DNA of 64,000 nucleotides from JANQQN01 sp964519665. Lineage in GTDB: Bacteria > Myxococcota > Kuafuiibacteriia > Kuafuiibacteriales > Kuafuiibacteriaceae. This document shows, in pieces, positions 42,367-50,952 of this stretch (its first letter is position 1; every line of letters starts with the position of its first letter). The DNA is taken from positions 78,667-142,666 of the forward strand of contig CAZFIV010000006.1 in the NCBI GenBank assembly GCA_964519665.1, read 5' to 3'. The notes beneath the pieces were generated by a model. It did no database searches. It was not told the DNA's origin and was given only the letters and a program-made list of their open reading frames with translations. Both the position numbers and the translations under genes were made by a program.

Positions 42367-45300
42367 ATGAAACTGGCAACGAAAGTTTCGTTGGCGCTGC
42401 TGGCATCCGCGACCGTCGTCTTCGCGTGTAGTGACGATGATGGATTGGAGCCGGGCGACAATAATGCGACGAACAACAACACCGCGAACGACAACGACAA
42501 CAACGCACCGGTCACCCGCATCGCCATCACCCCCGAAGCCCTCTCCCTCGACCTCGGCGGGTTTCAACAGCTCACGGTGATCGGCACGTTCGAAGACGGC
42601 ACCACCGGCGACGTTACTCGGCGCGCGACCTTCTCGTCCGATTCGCCCTCGGTCGCCACGGCCGGCCCGAGCGGTACCGTCATCGGCGCCGGCGAAGGCG
42701 TGGCGGTCGTGACCGCGACCATCGCCGGTGTCTCCGACACCATTGAAGTCAACGTGGGAGGCGGGAGCCAAGGCATTCCGCTGCCCATGGTGGTCAGCGA
42801 CAACTTCTCCGCGGCGGGCTTCTTCCCCGACAACAATGACCAAGTCAACGTCGAGCCCACGACTTGTCCCGGCCGGCCGATGGACGCTCGCGGCACCTGC
42901 TACGAGTTCACCTACGACGAGACCGACACCGCAGACCTGAATGGCAACGGTTTTGCCGGCGTCATCTGGTTGAACGGCGAAGGCTTCGGAAACAACGTCC
43001 CGCTGCTGGTCGCGCCGGGCGCAACGCAAGTCAGCTTCTACGCCTGGGGCGCGGTCGGCGGCGAAAGGGTCACGTTCGGGTACAACATTCAAGACGGCGG
43101 TCCGGGCGCGAGCTCTCCTCAGCCTGAGACCCTCACCACGACGCCCACCCGCTTCACCATTCCCATCACCGCCGATTACGAGACCGTCGAGCAGCCGTTC
43201 TTCTGGTCGGCTGGCCTCAACATTGCGGACCCTCCGATTCGATTCTTCATCGATGACATCGTTTGGGAAAAAGGCCCCGAGGCCCCCGAGCCGATCCAGC
43301 TGCCGATGGTGGTGAGCGACCACTTCGCCGCGGCGGGCTTCTTCCCCGACGATGTCGACCAAACCAACGTCGAACCGCCGACGTGCCCCAACGAGCCGAC
43401 GGACGCTCTCGGGCTCTGCTACGAGTTCTTCTACGAAGAAACCGTCGGCGACACCTTCGCCGGCGTGATCTGGTTGAACGGCGACAGCTTCGACAACAAC
43501 GTCCCGCTGCCGGTGGCGCCGGGCGCAGCGCAACTGAGCTTCTACGCCTGGGGCGAGGCTGGCGGTGAGGTGGTCACCTTCGGCTACAACATCCCGGACA
43601 GCCCGGGGGGCGAACGCCAAGTAACGCTCAGCACGACCCCCACCCGCATTATTATCCCCATTTCTCCCGATTTCCCCTATACCACCATTGAGCAACCGTT
43701 CTTCTGGTCGGCGGGCCTGAGCCCGAACGAATCGATTCGCTTCTACGTCACCGACATTCAGTGGACTGGCGCGAACCTCGAAACCATTTTCCTGGGTCCC
43801 GACCCTGCCAACCTCTTGGTAGACGAGACGCGGCCGCTCCTCCCGCTCGGAACGTTCAATGACGGGTCTCGACGTCTTGTCACGGACAGCGCTACCTTCC
43901 AGTCGAGCGACACCGCGGTGGCGACGATCGACGAGACGGGCGTGGTGACGGCACGAGCCATCGGTACCGCGACCATCACCGTGACCGCCGACGGCATCAG
44001 CGACACTTCCGTGGTCAACGTGACCGCCCCCCGGCTGCCCCTGACCCTGCCCCTGATCGTCGACGACATTTTCCTGGGTCGCGCGGGCTTCGGCCCGAAC
44101 GGCCCCGCGGCGCACTCCGAAGACGGCGGCTGCCCTCGGCGGGCCGGCGATCAAAACGGCCGGTGCCACCGCTTCGTGTGGGATGGCGCAGAGGCCTTTT
44201 CGGGCACCTTCTTCATTGACGGCACCGGTTTCGATTTCGTGAACGGGCAGCTCGTCGAGACGGGCGCGGAGTTCTTGGCCTTCTGGGCCTGGGGCGAAAA
44301 CGGCGGCGAAGTCATTGTCTTCGGCGCGGGACTTGGCGGCAACGACGTCGGCGAAGACCGAACGACGTTCACGCTCACCAGGAGCCCTACGCTCTATGAG
44401 ATTCCGCTAACCAACAACCTGGGGTACGCGGACGTGTTTGGCCCCTTCGTCTGGTCGGCCGACAACGTCGCCAACCCGAATGGATTCACCTTCTACGTCG
44501 ACGACATTCAGTGGCGCGGGCCCATCATCGGCAGCCGACTCAGCGTCGTGTCCATCTCGCCGAACCCGGTCCGCCTCCTCGCCAACGAAGCGCAGGCGCT
44601 GACCGTCTTCGCGACTTTCGACGACGGCCGGCAGCAAGACGTGACCAACCTGGCGACCATCGTTTCCGACAACGAGGCCGTCGCGACCGTAGTAAACGGG
44701 CGTGTTTTCGGGGTCAGCCCAGGTACGGCCAACATCACGGCCACCTTCGACGGCGTCAGCGGCACTGTCGAGGTCTCCGTCGGTGAACTGGCCTCCTTGG
44801 CCATCTCGCCGGACCTGGTTCGCACCCGTCCCGGCCGCACCGACCCACTGACCGTCACCGCCATTTTCGATAACGGCTTGCAGCGTGATGTCACGGTCAC
44901 GGCGACCTACCGGTCTGACGATGAGTCGATCGCCACCGTCGACTCGGCCGGGCAAGTCACCGCCGTGGCCGCGGGCATCACGACCGTGACGGCGTCGGTC
45001 GCTGGGTTCATCGACACGGTCGAGGTCAGCGTCCTGACCCCGCTGCCCCTACCGATGGTCGTCGACGACAACTATCGGGGCCGTTCCGGCTTCGGCCCTC
45101 CCCCCGGTGCACCACTGTTCACCGAAGATAACCTGTGCCCCATCCGGGCGTATCCCCGGGCGACCGGTGATTGCCACCGATTCGTCTGGGACGGCATCGG
45201 CGGCTTCACGGGCCTCTTCTTCACCGAGGGGTCCGCATTCGCAAACCTGGTCAACAAACCGATCGCCCCAGGGGCTACCGTCCTATCCTTCTACGCCTGG

Positions 45301-47406
45301 AGCGACACCGGCGGTCGCATCACCTTCGGCGCCGGGTTGGATCCCGATGCCGTCGAAGTCTCTGGAGACCCAAGAGAGGAAGTAGAGCTCGACTCGATCC
45401 CCAGGCTCATCACAATAGCGCTCGGTGACGGGGACAATTATGACTTCGTGCTCTCGCCCTTTACGTGGTTGGCCACGACCGACGCCAACCCGGGCGGCGT
45501 GACTTTCTTCGTCGACGACATCAAGTGGCGCTCCGGCCTCTTGACCCGCATCGATGTCACGCCGAACCCCGTCAACATTTTCGTTGACGACAACCGGGCC
45601 CTGGCTGTCACCGGCAACTTCGACGACGGCTCGATCGCCGACATCACTGGTAACGCCGCGTTCGAATCGAACAACCCGCAGGTGGCGGATGTCGACGACC
45701 AGGGTGTGGTCTCCGGGGTCGCCATCGGCACGGCGACGATCACCGTCTCCGCCGAAGGCTTCACCAACACCGTTTTGGTCACCGTGGCTCGGGTGCCGGT
45801 TCTGACCGGCATCACGGTCACGCCGAACCCCGTCACCATCTCCGTTGATGACTCCCAGCCGCTCACGGTCACCGGCAACTTTGACAATGGATCCGAGAGC
45901 AACCTCACGAGCACCGCCATGTTCGAACCGGCCAACCCTCAGGTCGTGAGCGTCGACAGCGCGGGGGTCGTCGAGGGGGTCGCCGTCGGCGAGACGACGA
46001 TCAGCGTCACCGCCAGCGGCTTCACGGACACCGTTTCGGTCACCGTGAACCCACCGGGGGTTCTGACGAGCATCACGATTACGCCGGACCCCGTCACCAT
46101 CACCCGCGGCAACACCCAGGCGCTTACGGTCACCGGCAACTTCGACAACGGCGCGATGGCAGACGTCACCTCGCAGGCGAGCTTTACGACGAGCAGCGCG
46201 ATCGTGGTCGTCGATTCGGACGGCAACGTGACCGGCGTCGAAGTCGGCATGGCGACGGTGACCGCGATGGTCGGGGACTTGACCGACGATGTGTCCGTAG
46301 AGGTCACGCCGGCCCCCACTGCGATCGCCCTCCCGATGAACGTTGGAGACTTCTTTACGGGTCGGTCGAACTTTGGCGTTCCCTATACGGAAGACAACAA
46401 CTGCCCCGAACGTGCGCCCGACGCGAGCGGTAGCTGCTATCGCATCACCTGGGACGGCGGTCCTGGCGTCCCCGACGAGTTCATCGGAGGCTACTTCACC
46501 GACGGCAACGACTTCACCGACCTCGTCGGTCGAATGGTCGAGGCGGGAGCCACCCAGTTGAGCTTCTACGCGTGGGGCGCCGCAGGCGGCGAAGTCATCG
46601 ATGTCGGCGCAGGCTTCCCCGAGCCGCAGTGGGATGGTGCCGCGGCTCGTGACGTGCTGACGCTGACCACCGAACCGACCCCGTACACCGTTCCCCTCTC
46701 GGCGCTCACGAGGTACGTCAACGAAGGCATCGTGTTCGGTCCGTTCATCTTCGCGGCCAACGACGGCGCGAATCCCAACGGGATCGAGATCTACTTCGAC
46801 AGCATCCAGTGGGTGCGGGCCGCGCGAACGGTTCGGGTGGATTCAGCGGACACCAGCATTCTGTATGATGGTGGTAATCTGCTCGTGCTGCCGCCCAACG
46901 CCGGTGGGTCCGATGTCGGTAATCCGGGCGGGGGCGCCGTGTACGTCATGCCGTTCCAAATCCCACCGATTCCCGCGGGCGGATTCACGACGGCCAACCT
47001 CACGGTGAGCATCAACTTCAACAACGCTGAAGCCTCCGCCACCGCGAATGCCGATCTGTACGGCCTCCCGTTCCGCTCGACAGCGGATGTGACGGCCGCT
47101 CAGTTCTTCGCGGGTCCCAGCGATACTTCGGCAACCCTCATTGCCGATAACTTCCTGACGCCCGGCACCGCCTCGGGCCCCCTCATGACGGACGCGGCCG
47201 CGAGCGCGGCGCTGGTGCAGTATTTGAACGCTCAGGTGAGAGACAACGGAGCGGCGGCCGGGGACTACGTGTTCTTGCGCCTCAACCCCGATGTCACCAC
47301 TGACGAAATCGGTGCTGGAGGCGCGGGCTTACTCCCACACTGGCAGCTCGTTTCTGCGCCTGACGATATCGCGCCGCTCGCCGTGCCGGAGCTCAGCGTG
47401 CAGTAG
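42367..47406 (+). CDS. Giant BIG2-repeat lipoprotein with alternating beta-sandwich modules
   Basis: About 1,679 residues from ATG 42367, preceded by GGAGGAG. Lipobox VFA-C, Asp/Asn-rich linker, then seven bacterial Ig-like (BIG2) domains (each about 80 residues: 'ITVTPNPVTISVDD..LTVTGNFDNG...V...A.G.TTI.VTA.GFTDTV.VTV' in pattern) interleaved with five copies of an about 170-residue module. That module has a LPMVV-D-F start, a CP...CYEF/CHRFVWDG cysteine pair, VSFYAWG..GGE and FFVDDIQW ends, and looks like a carbohydrate-binding beta-sandwich. A final about 200-residue region (from ARTVRVDSADTS) contains an Asn-rich beta domain unlike the rest. Probably a surface polysaccharide-binding protein feeding the GH30/SSS system. 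Confidence 0.9.
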   Translation: MKLATKVSLALLASATVVFACSDDDGLEPGDNNATNNNTANDNDNNAPVTRIAITPEALSLDLGGFQQLTVIGTFEDGTTGDVTRRATFSSDSPSVATAGPSGTVIGAGEGVAVVTATIAGVSDTIEVNVGGGSQGIPLPMVVSDNFSAAGFFPDNNDQVNVEPTTCPGRPMDARGTCYEFTYDETDTADLNGNGFAGVIWLNGEGFGNNVPLLVAPGATQVSFYAWGAVGGERVTFGYNIQDGGPGASSPQPETLTTTPTRFTIPITADYETVEQPFFWSAGLNIADPPIRFFIDDIVWEKGPEAPEPIQLPMVVSDHFAAAGFFPDDVDQTNVEPPTCPNEPTDALGLCYEFFYEETVGDTFAGVIWLNGDSFDNNVPLPVAPGAAQLSFYAWGEAGGEVVTFGYNIPDSPGGERQVTLSTTPTRIIIPISPDFPYTTIEQPFFWSAGLSPNESIRFYVTDIQWTGANLETIFLGPDPANLLVDETRPLLPLGTFNDGSRRLVTDSATFQSSDTAVATIDETGVVTARAIGTATITVTADGISDTSVVNVTAPRLPLTLPLIVDDIFLGRAGFGPNGPAAHSEDGGCPRRAGDQNGRCHRFVWDGAEAFSGTFFIDGTGFDFVNGQLVETGAEFLAFWAWGENGGEVIVFGAGLGGNDVGEDRTTFTLTRSPTLYEIPLTNNLGYADVFGPFVWSADNVANPNGFTFYVDDIQWRGPIIGSRLSVVSISPNPVRLLANEAQALTVFATFDDGRQQDVTNLATIVSDNEAVATVVNGRVFGVSPGTANITATFDGVSGTVEVSVGELASLAISPDLVRTRPGRTDPLTVTAIFDNGLQRDVTVTATYRSDDESIATVDSAGQVTAVAAGITTVTASVAGFIDTVEVSVLTPLPLPMVVDDNYRGRSGFGPPPGAPLFTEDNLCPIRAYPRATGDCHRFVWDGIGGFTGLFFTEGSAFANLVNKPIAPGATVLSFYAWSDTGGRITFGAGLDPDAVEVSGDPREEVELDSIPRLITIALGDGDNYDFVLSPFTWLATTDANPGGVTFFVDDIKWRSGLLTRIDVTPNPVNIFVDDNRALAVTGNFDDGSIADITGNAAFESNNPQVADVDDQGVVSGVAIGTATITVSAEGFTNTVLVTVARVPVLTGITVTPNPVTISVDDSQPLTVTGNFDNGSESNLTSTAMFEPANPQVVSVDSAGVVEGVAVGETTISVTASGFTDTVSVTVNPPGVLTSITITPDPVTITRGNTQALTVTGNFDNGAMADVTSQASFTTSSAIVVVDSDGNVTGVEVGMATVTAMVGDLTDDVSVEVTPAPTAIALPMNVGDFFTGRSNFGVPYTEDNNCPERAPDASGSCYRITWDGGPGVPDEFIGGYFTDGNDFTDLVGRMVEAGATQLSFYAWGAAGGEVIDVGAGFPEPQWDGAAARDVLTLTTEPTPYTVPLSALTRYVNEGIVFGPFIFAANDGANPNGIEIYFDSIQWVRAARTVRVDSADTSILYDGGNLLVLPPNAGGSDVGNPGGGAVYVMPFQIPPIPAGGFTTANLTVSINFNNAEASATANADLYGLPFRSTADVTAAQFFAGPSDTSATLIADNFLTPGTASGPLMTDAAASAALVQYLNAQVRDNGAAAGDYVFLRLNPDVTTDEIGAGGAGLLPHWQLVSAPDDIAPLAVPELSVQ

Positions 47407-47429
47407 TCGCGCCTCTCCCCCCTCAGTAC

Positions 47430-47463
47430 GACGCCGTCGGCAGACGGACCTGCCGGCGGCGTC
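47430..47463. terminator. Stem-loop after the BIG2 lipoprotein gene
   Basis: 14-bp stem (GACGCCGTCGGCAG / CTGCCGGCGGCGTC, one mismatch) with a 6-nt loop, 23 bp after the stop codon and 26 bp before the symporter ATG. No U-tract; may be a partial terminator or attenuating hairpin inside the operon. Confidence 0.5.
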
Positions 47464-47489
47464 CGCCCATCTTCGTCTATAGTGGCCCC

Positions 47490-49121
47490 ATGGGAAGACT
47501 CAGCGGGCTGGATTGGGGCGTCGTCGCCCTGTACTTCCTCACCGTGTTCGGCGTGGCCATCTGGGTCACGATCCGGGAGCGGCGCGACCAGGCCGACTCG
47601 GCCGATTACTTTTTGGCCGGCCGTAACGTGGGTTGGTTCGTCATCGGCGCTTCTTTGTTCGCGTCGAACATTGGCTCCGAGCACCTGGTCGGGCTCGCCG
47701 GCACCGGCGCGAAGAGCGGGGTGGCGGTGGGTCAGTTCGAGATCCTGGCGTCGTTGATCCTGCTGTTGTTGGGATGGGTGTTCGTGCCCTTTTACCTGCG
47801 CAGCGGGGTGTACACGATGCCCGAGTTTCTCGAGCGCCGATACTCATCGGCGGCTCGCTGGTATCTCGCCGTCATCTCGATCATCGGCTACGTGCTCACC
47901 AAGATCTCGGTGACCATCGCCGCCGGGGGCATCGTGTTCGAGACCCTGATGGGCATCAACTTCTGGAGCGGCGCGCTCGTGGTGGTCATCGCGACCGGGG
48001 TGTACACGGTGTTCGGCGGCCTGCGCGCGGTGCTGTACACCGACCTGCTGCAGATGTTCGTGTTGGTGGGCGGCGCGATCGCGGTGACCTTCATCGGGCT
48101 CGGCCAGCTCGGGGGGTGGGGCGCGATGGTCGAGGCCGCCGGGCCCGAGGCCCTGTCGGTGTGGAAGAGCATGACCGACGAGAACTTCCCGTGGACGGGC
48201 ATCCTCTTCGGGGCCCCGATCTTGGGGGTTTGGTACTGGTGCACCGACCAGTTCATCGTGCAGCGGGTCTTGTCGGCCCCCGATCAAAACAACGCGCGCC
48301 GGGGCACCATCTTTGGCGGCATCCTCAAAGTCTTGCCCATCTTCATCTTCGTGATCCCCGGGGTGGTCGCCGCCGCGCTCAAGAGCCAACAGCTGGTCGA
48401 GTTTGAAAAGCCCGACGAGGCGCTGCCGGCGATGGTCGGTCAGCTCCTGCCGACCGGGGTTCGGGGGCTGGTCGTCGCGGGCCTGCTGGCCGCGCTGATG
48501 AGCTCGCTGTCGTCCGTCTTCAACTCGTGCTCGACCCTGTTCACTCGCGACATCTATCTGGTGCTGCGCCCCCAGACCTCGGAGGCCGAGCAGGTTCGGG
48601 TCGGCCAGATCGCGACCACGGTGCTGGTGGCGCTCGGTTTGATGTGGATCCCGATGATGAAGTTCATCGCCGAGGGCCAGCTCTACCAATATCTGCAGAG
48701 CGTGCAGGCCTACATCTCACCGCCGGTGGCCGCGGTCTTTCTGATCGGCATCCTGTGGCGTCGGGTGAATGCCAGCGGCGCCCTGGCCGCCTTGGGCACC
48801 GGGTTCGTGCTCGGGGCGGCCCGGCTGATCGCCGAGCTGGGCAAAGAGAGCCTGGCCGGCCTCCCCTTGGCCTTCGCCACGATCAACTTCCTTCACTTCG
48901 CCCTCGTGCTGTTCGTGATCTGTAGCGCGGTGCTGGTGTTCGTGTCGCTGGCCACCGCCGCCCCCGACGACGAAAAGCTCGCCGGCCTCACTTTCGCGAC
49001 GGTCCCCCAAGCTGACCGCGAGCCGTGGTCGCCCTGGAAACGAGTGGACTTGATCGCGACCTTCGTCGTCCTGCTGATGGTCGCCGGCGTGTGGCTCTAC
49101 TTCAGCCCGGTCCTTCAATAG
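47490..49121 (+). CDS. SSS-family sodium:sugar symporter (SGLT-like)
   Basis: 543 residues, about 14 membrane helices. SSS hallmarks: DYFLAGRNVGWFVIGASLFASNIGSEHLVGLAG (opening, LeuT-fold helix 1), YTMPEFLERRY, VFGGLRAVLYTDLLQMFVLV, GVWYWCTDQFIVQRVLSAP and LMSSLSSVFNSCSTLFT. Closest in style to SGLT1-like transporters of glucose or related monosaccharides/disaccharides. It uses the Na+ gradient, which the nqr pump of this organism would maintain. Likely imports sugar released by the GH30 enzyme, encoded convergently 24 bp away. Confidence 0.93.
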   Translation: MGRLSGLDWGVVALYFLTVFGVAIWVTIRERRDQADSADYFLAGRNVGWFVIGASLFASNIGSEHLVGLAGTGAKSGVAVGQFEILASLILLLLGWVFVPFYLRSGVYTMPEFLERRYSSAARWYLAVISIIGYVLTKISVTIAAGGIVFETLMGINFWSGALVVVIATGVYTVFGGLRAVLYTDLLQMFVLVGGAIAVTFIGLGQLGGWGAMVEAAGPEALSVWKSMTDENFPWTGILFGAPILGVWYWCTDQFIVQRVLSAPDQNNARRGTIFGGILKVLPIFIFVIPGVVAAALKSQQLVEFEKPDEALPAMVGQLLPTGVRGLVVAGLLAALMSSLSSVFNSCSTLFTRDIYLVLRPQTSEAEQVRVGQIATTVLVALGLMWIPMMKFIAEGQLYQYLQSVQAYISPPVAAVFLIGILWRRVNASGALAALGTGFVLGAARLIAELGKESLAGLPLAFATINFLHFALVLFVICSAVLVFVSLATAAPDDEKLAGLTFATVPQADREPWSPWKRVDLIATFVVLLMVAGVWLYFSPVLQ

Positions 49122-49145
49122 CGACCCGAACCCGTTACCAAGAAC

Positions 49146-50834
49146 CTACTCGGCGTCAACAACCATCGTTTGCAAGGACGCATGCGGACTCCTCAACCGA
49201 GTTTCGGTGTCGCCAACCGTCACCGCATAGTCCAAGTCTTCCCCACTCTCATTGAATACATGCACCGCAACCCGCCCATCGGGATTGCGAATCGCCATCG
49301 CGTGCAGCCCCTCGGGCCCATCCACCGAGATCTCCAGCACTACGCCCCCCGGCCGGCTGTACTTCGACACCTGCTTCACGATCCAAAACAGAGGCGTGTA
49401 ATAAACGGTGTCGGTCTCTCCGTCCACCATCACCGGCGCCAAGCAAAAGTTGCTCACGTGATTCGGCCCGCCGCGCTTGTCGAGCACGATGTTCCAGTCG
49501 ACCCAGCCGTCGAGACGGTGCCCGATGCCCACCACCAGGTCGCGCGCATACCGAAAGGCCGGCGCATACTTCGGGTGGTCGCTCTTGTCGGGCGCCCAGT
49601 CCCAACCCCAGTCGGTGGCTTCCTTCTTCCAGTACCAGGCGTCATCCAACCACCAGGCGTACAGCTTTTCGCACCCGCAGGGCTGCGCCACGCAGATCCC
49701 GTCGCACGAAGCCTCGCTCGATACGCTGTCGATGGTGCCTTCGCTGTGAATGATGACCTTGTCGGGATACAAGGCCCGCTCGGACTCGAGGATGTCTTCG
49801 TACACCTTGAAGGTGCTGTTGTACCAGTGCACGGCCGTGCCGTAAGTGTAGGGGCCCGCCGCTTCGTCGGTGAAGATGACCTGGGTGTACTGCGGCATCT
49901 CCACTCGGTTCTGGTCGAAGATCAGGATGCGGGTATCGAGGTTGGCCGACCGAAGCTGGGGCCCCAGCACCCGGATGAAGTCGCGCTGCTCTTCGGGCGT
50001 CATCTCCATGCTTTCCCAGTTGCCCGCGTTGCCCATCGGCTCGTTGATCGGGGTGATCGCCCAGACCGGCACCCCTTCGGCCGCGTAGGTCTCGATGTAT
50101 TTCACGAAGTAGCGAGCGAAGGTCTCGTAGTGCTTCGTCAGCAGACTTCCCCCCCGCCGCTCTTTTTGAACGTAGAACTCACCGGTATCCTTCATCCACG
50201 GCGGCGGCGACCAGGGTGACGAGATGAGCTTGAAGTCGGCGCCGGGAACCGCCTGCGCGTCGAGGATCAGCGACAGCAGCCCGTTCTTTCGATCTTCTTC
50301 GATCGAGAAGTCTTCGAGATTCGCCGCCTCGCTCGGCGCGTAGGTGTAGCTGTACTCGGTGAAGTCCGAGCTCGCGATGTGGGTTCGCACCAGGGCGTAA
50401 CCGGCCCCGTTGGGCCCGAAGTACGCCTCGAGCACCTCGGCCCGCTTCTCGGGCGAGATGGCCTTCAACGCGGCGGCCGAGGCCTGGGTCAACGAACCGC
50501 CCACCCCCAGAAACCTCTGCCGTTCGCGGTCGAGGTGGACGGTCACCTTGACCGGGGCGGTCGCCGTCGCGGTCAACTCGACCTTCGACTCGGCCATCGC
50601 GTCGCCGGCGCTCGACGTCAAGAAGACCGTCGCCGGGCCGCCCGCAGCGGGCTGGGAAGGTGCACTCGTCGGACCCATCCCCGGCGTTGTAGCGCAGGCG
50701 GTGAGCCCGACCAAGACCGACGCCCAACCAAGGAATGAGCGAGGGATTAGGCGAGGGACGGGGCGGAAGGCGCGCCCGGCGCGCGAGGTCTGACCCGGCG
50801 CCCTCGAATTCAAGACGGAACGTTCACTCGACAT
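49146..50834 (-). CDS. GH30 family glycoside hydrolase lipoprotein (beta-glucosidase/endo-beta-1,6-glucanase type)
   Basis: 562 residues. Lipobox GLTA-C47 after a long N-terminal stretch (the true start may be later than 50834, but no better start is evident). GH30 barrel with FLGVGGSLTQASAAAL, SSDFTEYSYTY, SSPWSPPPWMKDTG, acid/base E265 in TPINEP and nucleophile E365 in IIHSEG, then a C-terminal beta-sandwich typical of the family (VVLEISVDGPEGL). Resembles glucosylceramidase-like bacterial GH30 enzymes acting on beta-1,6- or beta-1,3-glucans. Shares a divergent promoter region with the TIR gene. Confidence 0.9.
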   Translation of the reverse strand: MSSERSVLNSRAPGQTSRAGRAFRPVPRLIPRSFLGWASVLVGLTACATTPGMGPTSAPSQPAAGGPATVFLTSSAGDAMAESKVELTATATAPVKVTVHLDRERQRFLGVGGSLTQASAAALKAISPEKRAEVLEAYFGPNGAGYALVRTHIASSDFTEYSYTYAPSEAANLEDFSIEEDRKNGLLSLILDAQAVPGADFKLISSPWSPPPWMKDTGEFYVQKERRGGSLLTKHYETFARYFVKYIETYAAEGVPVWAITPINEPMGNAGNWESMEMTPEEQRDFIRVLGPQLRSANLDTRILIFDQNRVEMPQYTQVIFTDEAAGPYTYGTAVHWYNSTFKVYEDILESERALYPDKVIIHSEGTIDSVSSEASCDGICVAQPCGCEKLYAWWLDDAWYWKKEATDWGWDWAPDKSDHPKYAPAFRYARDLVVGIGHRLDGWVDWNIVLDKRGGPNHVSNFCLAPVMVDGETDTVYYTPLFWIVKQVSKYSRPGGVVLEISVDGPEGLHAMAIRNPDGRVAVHVFNESGEDLDYAVTVGDTETRLRSPHASLQTMVVDAE

Positions 50835-50952
50835 CTGCGGACGACCGTCGCACCGTCGGAAGTCCCGCTCAAGCGGCTTTGGCCAAACGACAACGACTGC
50901 CCGCGGTCGCGTTGAGTTCGAGCGCCGGTGACTTCATACTTCGGCGGCCACG

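Noticed and set aside
47633..48406. Arg/Gly/His-rich plus-strand frame inside the symporter gene
   Set aside because: Out-of-frame shadow of an unambiguous SSS transporter.
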